Below, one piece after another: positions 5,814 to 8,633 of a DNA stretch of 8,633 nucleotides. Origin of the DNA: Ramlibacter sp. Its GTDB lineage: Bacteria; Pseudomonadota; Gammaproteobacteria; Burkholderiales; Burkholderiaceae_C. The notes beneath the pieces are model-generated. The model was given only the letters and a program-made list of their open reading frames with translations. It made no database searches and was not told the origin of the DNA. The position numbers and the translations under genes were made by a program. Within the stretch, counting starts at the first letter, position 1, and each line of letters begins with the position of its first letter. The DNA lies in NCBI GenBank assembly GCA_021156245.1, contig JAJNBO010000072.1, positions 1-8,633 of the forward strand, given 5' to 3'.

Positions 5814-6650
5814 ATGGACCTCCATCTCGTCCAGCCAACCCCCGAGGTGAGCGCCTGGGTGGCCAAGGGCGTGCACGTCGCGTTCGACAGCCCGGGCGTC
5901 CAGCCGTTGCCTTGCCACTTTCCGGCCCTCGTCGAAGGCGGGCTCACCCTGGTGGTGGAGGGCCGGTTCCTCGTCAAGGATGCCTCGGGTGCATTCGTGC
6001 CGCTGCCCGCCGGCTTCCTGGGCAGTGCACGTGCGGTGCCCGTCACCCTGTATCGCACGCCCAGGATCCGCTTCGCCGGCCTGCGGCTCACGCCGGCGGG
6101 AACGCTCGGCCTGCTGCGATCCAGCCCGCTGTCCCTGCCGCACCAGATGGCCGATGCGTCGCATGTCTTCGGTCACGCCTGGGACCTGCTCGTCGAGCGC
6201 GTCCGGGAAGAAGAAGCAGATCCACGCCGCCGCATCGCCTCCTTGATGATGTTCGCGCGCGAGCGCTTGCGGGAGGAGGTGCATCTCGAGCGGATGCGAC
6301 GCGCCACGCTGCTGCAGCAGGCCGCAATGCGCGTGGCCACCCCCGCGGATGCCGTCGGACTTTCGGTGCGGCAGTTCGAGCGGGTGTTCGCCGGCACCTT
6401 CGGCCTGGCGCCCAAGCTGTTCCAGCGGGTGGCACGCGTGGAAGGCGTCCTGCGCGACGCCCTGGTCACCGGCGCCAGGGATGCCGGCCTCGCATTGCGG
6501 CACGGTTACTACGACCAGTCCCACATGGCCCGCGATCTCCGCATGCTCGCCGGGGCTTCACTCGGCGAGCTGATGGAGAGCACGCGCCGCCCGGAATCCG
6601 AGAACTGGGCGCTTGCGGTCGGTACGTGGCCGGGCGCCGGCAGCGCCTAG
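5814..6650 (+). CDS. AraC-family transcriptional regulator
   Basis: The 278-residue protein has an N-terminal beta-rich domain (about 1-100), resembling the DUF6597-type sensor region of some AraC regulators and containing LEGGLTLVV-like strands (EGGLTLVVEGRFLV). A helical linker (about 115-160) follows, then a two-helix-turn-helix AraC DNA-binding domain. The first HTH region is about 172-205, including VGLSVRQFERVFAGTFGLAP and KLFQRVARVE. The second is about 222-252, with the family signature GYYDQSHMARDLRMLAGASL. The tail after about 255 is not conserved in appearance. It likely binds DNA as a regulator; the ligand is unknown. Only a few residues separate the linker from the HTH, and the first recognition helix follows the SVRQFERVF pattern typical of the family. 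It is divergent from the TerB-like gene, a possible target. The ATG has no Shine-Dalgarno and lies seven bases after GATAAT. Confidence 0.9.
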   Translation: MDLHLVQPTPEVSAWVAKGVHVAFDSPGVQPLPCHFPALVEGGLTLVVEGRFLVKDASGAFVPLPAGFLGSARAVPVTLYRTPRIRFAGLRLTPAGTLGLLRSSPLSLPHQMADASHVFGHAWDLLVERVREEEADPRRRIASLMMFARERLREEVHLERMRRATLLQQAAMRVATPADAVGLSVRQFERVFAGTFGLAPKLFQRVARVEGVLRDALVTGARDAGLALRHGYYDQSHMARDLRMLAGASLGELMESTRRPESENWALAVGTWPGAGSA

Positions 6651-6666
6651 CGCGTGTCGCTTTTTT
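6633..6666 (+). terminator. Possible intrinsic terminator after the AraC gene
   Basis: Short overlapping GC hairpins lie across the AraC stop codon: GGCGC/GCGCC (6633-6637 with 6643-6647) and AGCG/CGCT (6649-6652 with 6658-6661). The second runs directly into TTTTTT at 6661-6666, the longest T-run in this GC-rich neighbourhood. The stems are only four or five base pairs, so termination may be inefficient. The following DUF2834 gene has its own -10-like sequence. Confidence 0.38.
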
Positions 6667-6691
6667 CCTATCGGCCGCGGTGCGCGCCGCC

Positions 6692-6697
6692 TAGGAT
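6692..6697 (+). promoter_or_regulatory. -10-like hexamer before the DUF2834 gene
   Basis: TAGGAT matches four of six -10 positions and ends nine bases before the ATG at 6706. No -35 was recognised, and GGATG/GGGCC is a poor ribosome binding site. It may drive a leaderless or very short-leader message. Confidence 0.28.
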
Positions 6698-6705
6698 GCC
6701 GGGCC

Positions 6706-7035
6706 ATGTCGCCCAAACATTCCACCCGCATGCTGTACGTCCTGTCCATCGCGGGCCTGGTCGTGCCCTGGTACTTCAACGTGGCCTTCCTGCTGGAAGG
6801 CGGCAGCTTCGCGCCGGGGCCCTTCGTGGCCGCCGTGTCGGCCAACAAGCTGGTGGCCGGCATCACCTGGGACGTCTACCTTGCAGCCGCGGCGTTCTCG
6901 GCCTGGCTGCTGCGCGATGCGCCCGCGGCCGGTATCCGCCGGCCGTGGCTCTTTGTCGCCGCGACGTTCGGCGTCGGGCTCGCGTTCGCCTTGCCGCTGT
7001 ATCTTGCCATCCGGCAGCGGCAAGCGAGGAACTAG
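6706..7035 (+). CDS. DUF2834 small membrane protein
   Basis: The 109-residue protein carries three hydrophobic segments: about 9-29 (MLYVLSIAGLVVPWYFNVAF), 50-69 (VAGITWDVYLAAAAFSAWLL) and 80-102 (PWLFVAATFGVGLAFALPLY). It ends in a basic tail, AIRQRQARN. The P-W-Y-F motif in the first segment, the central W-D-V-Y-L and the final G-L-A-F-A-L-P-L-Y-L are the hallmarks of DUF2834, an inner-membrane family without known function. The ATG at 6706 gives the usual family length. A second Met at 6730 is a possible shorter start, and an upstream in-frame extension to 6613 overlaps the AraC gene and is rejected. The gene is convergent with the SWIB gene; both TAG stops lie in CTAG 7032-7035, leaving no room for a terminator. 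Confidence 0.85.
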   Translation: MSPKHSTRMLYVLSIAGLVVPWYFNVAFLLEGGSFAPGPFVAAVSANKLVAGITWDVYLAAAAFSAWLLRDAPAAGIRRPWLFVAATFGVGLAFALPLYLAIRQRQARN

Positions 7036-7298
7036 CTCAGGTGCTTGCCGACGAGTCCGGTCATCTCGAACATCGTGACTTCGTCCTTGCCCATCACGGC
7101 CTTCAGCTTCTCGTCGCAGAGGATGTTGCGCTTGTTGGCCGGATTCTGGAGGTTGTTTTCCTTGATGTACGTCCACAGCCGCTTGGTGACTTCGGTGCGC
7201 GGCACGGGCTCGGGGCCGATCACGGCCGCGAGTTGCGGGCTGGGCTTGAGCGCCTTCATGAAAGCCGAGTTGGCCTTGGGTGATACAGGTTGATTCAT
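7032..7298 (-). CDS. SWIB/MDM2-domain protein
   Basis: This 88-residue protein is almost wholly a SWIB domain (about residues 11-86). It shows SAFMKALKPSPQLAAVIG, then PVPRTEVTKRLWTYIKENNL, NPANKRNILCDEKLKAVMG and EVTMFEMTGLVGKHL. The order R-T-E-V-T-K-x-L-W-x-Y-I-K, then N-K-R-x-I-x-x-D-x-K-L-x-x-V and M-F-E-M-T-x-L-V-x-K-H-L, is diagnostic. In eukaryotes the domain sits in chromatin-remodelling subunits and MDM2. Stand-alone copies occur in chlamydiae and many proteobacteria, where a role in DNA topology or nucleoid structure has been proposed. A short polar N-terminus precedes the domain. AAGG about nine bases before the ATG is the ribosome binding site. A TATCCT (reverse complement of 7328-7333) may be its own -10, or it may be read through from the flavoprotein gene 57 bases upstream. 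Confidence 0.93.
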   Translation of the reverse strand: MNQPVSPKANSAFMKALKPSPQLAAVIGPEPVPRTEVTKRLWTYIKENNLQNPANKRNILCDEKLKAVMGKDEVTMFEMTGLVGKHLS

Positions 7299-7355
7299 TT
7301 TTGGCTGCCTTGGATGCGGAAACCGGCAGGATACGCGAGCTTGGCCCGGAGCCGG

Positions 7356-8240
7356 TCACAACCCGAACAGGAGCGACCGGTGCGCGGCCGTACCGGCCAT
7401 GGCGCCATCGCCGACCGCCATCGCCACGTTGCCCGCCGCACGCGCCACGTCGCCGCAGGCGAACACGCCCGGCACCGACGTGTCCTTCATCGGTCCGGTC
7501 TTCACGAACATGCCCAGCGGCCCTTCCTCGTGCTCGCAACCCAGCTGGGCCGCAAGCGGCGAGGAGGGCTGGGTGCGGCTGGCGGTGAAGAGGCCCGCGA
7601 AGTCGAGGCTGCGTCCGTCCACCAGGACGACGCGGGCGGTATCGGCGATGCGTTCGATGGCCGTCGGCTCGATGGTGACGCCGCGCGCCGCCAGTCCTCT
7701 GGCGTCCTCTTCGCCGAGCGTCATGGCGCTGTTGAGGAAGAACGTCACGGCACCCCATTCGGGCAGCAGCTGGGCCTGGTGCAACGAGACCGGGCTCGTT
7801 GCGATCACGCCGATGCGGCCCTGTTGCAGCTCGTAGCCATGGCAGTAGGGACAGTGGAAGACGCTGCGCCCCCAGCGATCCGCCAGCCCCGGAATCTCCG
7901 GAAGCGCATCGGCTACGCCCATCGCCAGCACCAGGCGGCGGGCTGCTTCTTGGCCTCCGTCCACATGCAAGTCGAAGCTGTCCGCTTCTCCGGTGACCGC
8001 GGAGACGGGCTGGTCGAACCATTGCACGGTGGGATAGGCGACCAGCTGCGCACGCGCGTCGGCGACGATGGCCTCGGGTGCGCGGCCGTCCTGCGCGAGA
8101 AAGCCATGGGAGCTGGCCGCGAAGCGGTTCCGCCGCAGGCCGGAGTCGAAGATGGCAACGCTGCGCCGGGCGCGGGCCAGTTGCAGGGCGGCAGACAGTC
8201 CGGCGAAGCTGCCGCCGATGATGGCCACGTCAAACGTCAT
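7356..8240 (-). CDS. Thioredoxin-reductase-like FAD-dependent disulfide oxidoreductase
   Basis: The 294-residue flavoprotein opens with the FAD-binding loop MTFDVAIIGGSFAGLSAALQ (Gly9-Gly14). It has LVLAMGVADALPEIPGL (about 103-119), the redox pair Cys130/Cys133 in FHCPYCHGYE, and the C-terminal FAD motif GVFACGDVA followed by NVAMAVGDGAMAG. This is the thioredoxin reductase fold, and the C-P-Y-C-H-G-Y-E form belongs to TrxR-like proteins rather than to TrxB. It is slightly shorter than TrxB. Where TrxB has a glycine-rich NADPH loop, this protein has GVIATSPVSLHQAQLL (about 144-159), and no HRRxxxR motif follows, so NADPH use is doubtful. Possible roles are a small-molecule disulfide/thiol oxidase or a reductase with another electron donor. 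The start at 8240 is set by GAGG six bases upstream and overlaps the end of the Rrf2 gene by 11 bases, so the two are surely one operon. Confidence 0.9.
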   Translation of the reverse strand: MTFDVAIIGGSFAGLSAALQLARARRSVAIFDSGLRRNRFAASSHGFLAQDGRAPEAIVADARAQLVAYPTVQWFDQPVSAVTGEADSFDLHVDGGQEAARRLVLAMGVADALPEIPGLADRWGRSVFHCPYCHGYELQQGRIGVIATSPVSLHQAQLLPEWGAVTFFLNSAMTLGEEDARGLAARGVTIEPTAIERIADTARVVLVDGRSLDFAGLFTASRTQPSSPLAAQLGCEHEEGPLGMFVKTGPMKDTSVPGVFACGDVARAAGNVAMAVGDGAMAGTAAHRSLLFGL

Positions 8241-8633
8241 GGTGAACCTCGTGCAAGGACCGGTCGCCTTGCGCGAACCGGTGGTGGATGTCTTTCGACA
8301 GGGCGGCGAGGGTGACCGCGCCCAGGCGCTCCAGCAGCAACGCCTCCGCATCGCGATAGGCCTGGCCGAGCGCGGCGTTCACCGCCTGTTCGACCAGGCA
8401 GCCGGGACTCTCCTCGCGATGCCCCACGGCGAGCAGCTCCGGGGCGCCCACCGCCTCGTGGATGTCGCGCAGCGTGATGTCCTCCAGCGGACAGGAGAGC
8501 ACCCAGCCGCCGCCATGCCCCTTGGCGGAGGCGACGAAACCCGCATCGCGCAGCCCGGCCATCAGGCGCCGGATGACCACCGGATTGGTCTGCATGGCCT
8601 GCGCGAGCCATTCCGAGGTGGCGGGCCTGCCCA
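8230..8633 (-). CDS. Rrf2-family transcriptional regulator, 5' end outside the window
   Basis: The reverse frame is open from the window edge, starting GRPATSEWLAQAMQTNPVVI, and ends at TGA 8232-8230, giving about 133 C-terminal residues. The Met at 8595 is internal, because the preceding residues T-S-E-W-L-A-Q-A match the first helix-turn-helix helix of Rrf2 proteins. The recognition helix (NPVVIRRLMAGLRDAGFV), the wing (GHGGGWVLS) and L-E-D-I-T-L-R-D-I-H-E-A-V-G are typical. Only two cysteines are visible, one after the wing (SCPLE) and one in SPGCLVEQA. The three-cysteine iron-sulfur cluster site of IscR/NsrR is therefore absent, and a thiol-based switch is more likely. About 10-15 N-terminal residues are missing. 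It overlaps the flavoprotein gene by 11 bases and probably represses its own operon in response to oxidants or electrophiles, as HypR does with MerA in Staphylococcus; that parallel is inference. Confidence 0.9.
   Translation of the reverse strand, partial: GRPATSEWLAQAMQTNPVVIRRLMAGLRDAGFVASAKGHGGGWVLSCPLEDITLRDIHEAVGAPELLAVGHREESPGCLVEQAVNAALGQAYRDAEALLLERLGAVTLAALSKDIHHRFAQGDRSLHEVHHDV

Noticed and set aside
3868..5850. A 660-codon plus-strand frame across the hydrolase and TerB-like genes
   Set aside because: It is out of frame with the hydrolase, whose catalytic triad is intact, and antisense to the TerB-like gene. Its composition is Arg/Ala/His-rich without motifs.
3920..6091. A 5' extension of the PH-domain frame, making an 849-codon minus-strand frame
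   Set aside because: The extension crosses the hydrolase, TerB-like and AraC genes and is low-complexity Arg/Ala/Gly-rich. The real start at 3919 has a perfect AGGAGG.
7299..7355. A terminator between the flavoprotein and SWIB genes
   Set aside because: Only short GGC/GCC pairings are visible and no T-run follows on the minus strand, so read-through into SWIB remains possible.
6691..8022. A 443-codon minus-strand frame over the DUF2834, SWIB and flavoprotein genes
   Set aside because: It is a shifted reading of the flavoprotein and SWIB genes on the same strand and lacks any recognisable domain.

Overview
This is an ordinary-looking chromosomal stretch of a GC-rich bacterium. Its protein families and pairings (a LysR regulator divergent from a TSUP permease, a PAS-PAS hybrid kinase, a SWIB-domain protein, DUF2834) and its roughly two-thirds GC composition suggest a betaproteobacterium, probably Burkholderiales/Comamonadaceae (Ramlibacter or Variovorax type). 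That assignment is inference from translated sequence, not a search. The window is almost fully coding. No tRNA, rRNA, CRISPR array, insertion sequence or phage gene was seen, and no gene-free gap exceeds 100 bases.

Layout. (1) 1-1149: the 5' end of a TauE/SafE (TSUP) permease gene on the minus strand diverges from a LysR-type regulator gene on the plus strand. The LysR frame is full length but broken by an in-frame TAG at 799-801. (2) 3919 down to 1166, minus strand: a tight three-gene unit of a small bacterial PH-domain protein, a cytoplasmic PAS-PAS-HisKA-HATPase-REC hybrid kinase (ATGA overlap with the PH gene) and a VOC/glyoxalase-fold protein 10 bases further on. (3) 3977-4798: a membrane-anchored alpha/beta hydrolase, divergent from the PH gene. 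(4) 5745 down to 4795: a TerB-like plus DUF697 membrane-associated protein, convergent with the hydrolase. (5) 5814-6650: an AraC-family regulator, divergent from the TerB gene. (6) 6706-7035: a small DUF2834 membrane protein, convergent with (7) a small SWIB-domain protein (7298 down to 7032). (8) 8633 down to 7356: an Rrf2-family repressor (5' end outside the window) overlapping a thioredoxin-reductase-like flavoprotein; the SWIB gene lies 57 bases downstream.

How they may work together. The LysR and TSUP genes form a classic regulator/target pair, with a dyad candidate operator between them. The PH-kinase-VOC unit looks like one transcript and probably links a signalling kinase to an unknown cue. 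The Rrf2-flavoprotein pair looks like a self-regulated thiol or oxidative-stress module; the flavoprotein keeps the redox CxxC but lacks a recognisable NADPH-binding glycine loop. At DNA level, two convergent gene pairs each place both stop codons inside one shared CTAG palindrome. Four plus-strand genes have a -10-like hexamer 6-9 bases before the start codon and no well-placed Shine-Dalgarno, suggesting leaderless transcripts. No clearly new multi-gene system is evident; the best leads are the atypical flavoprotein, the broken LysR gene and the PH-kinase unit.
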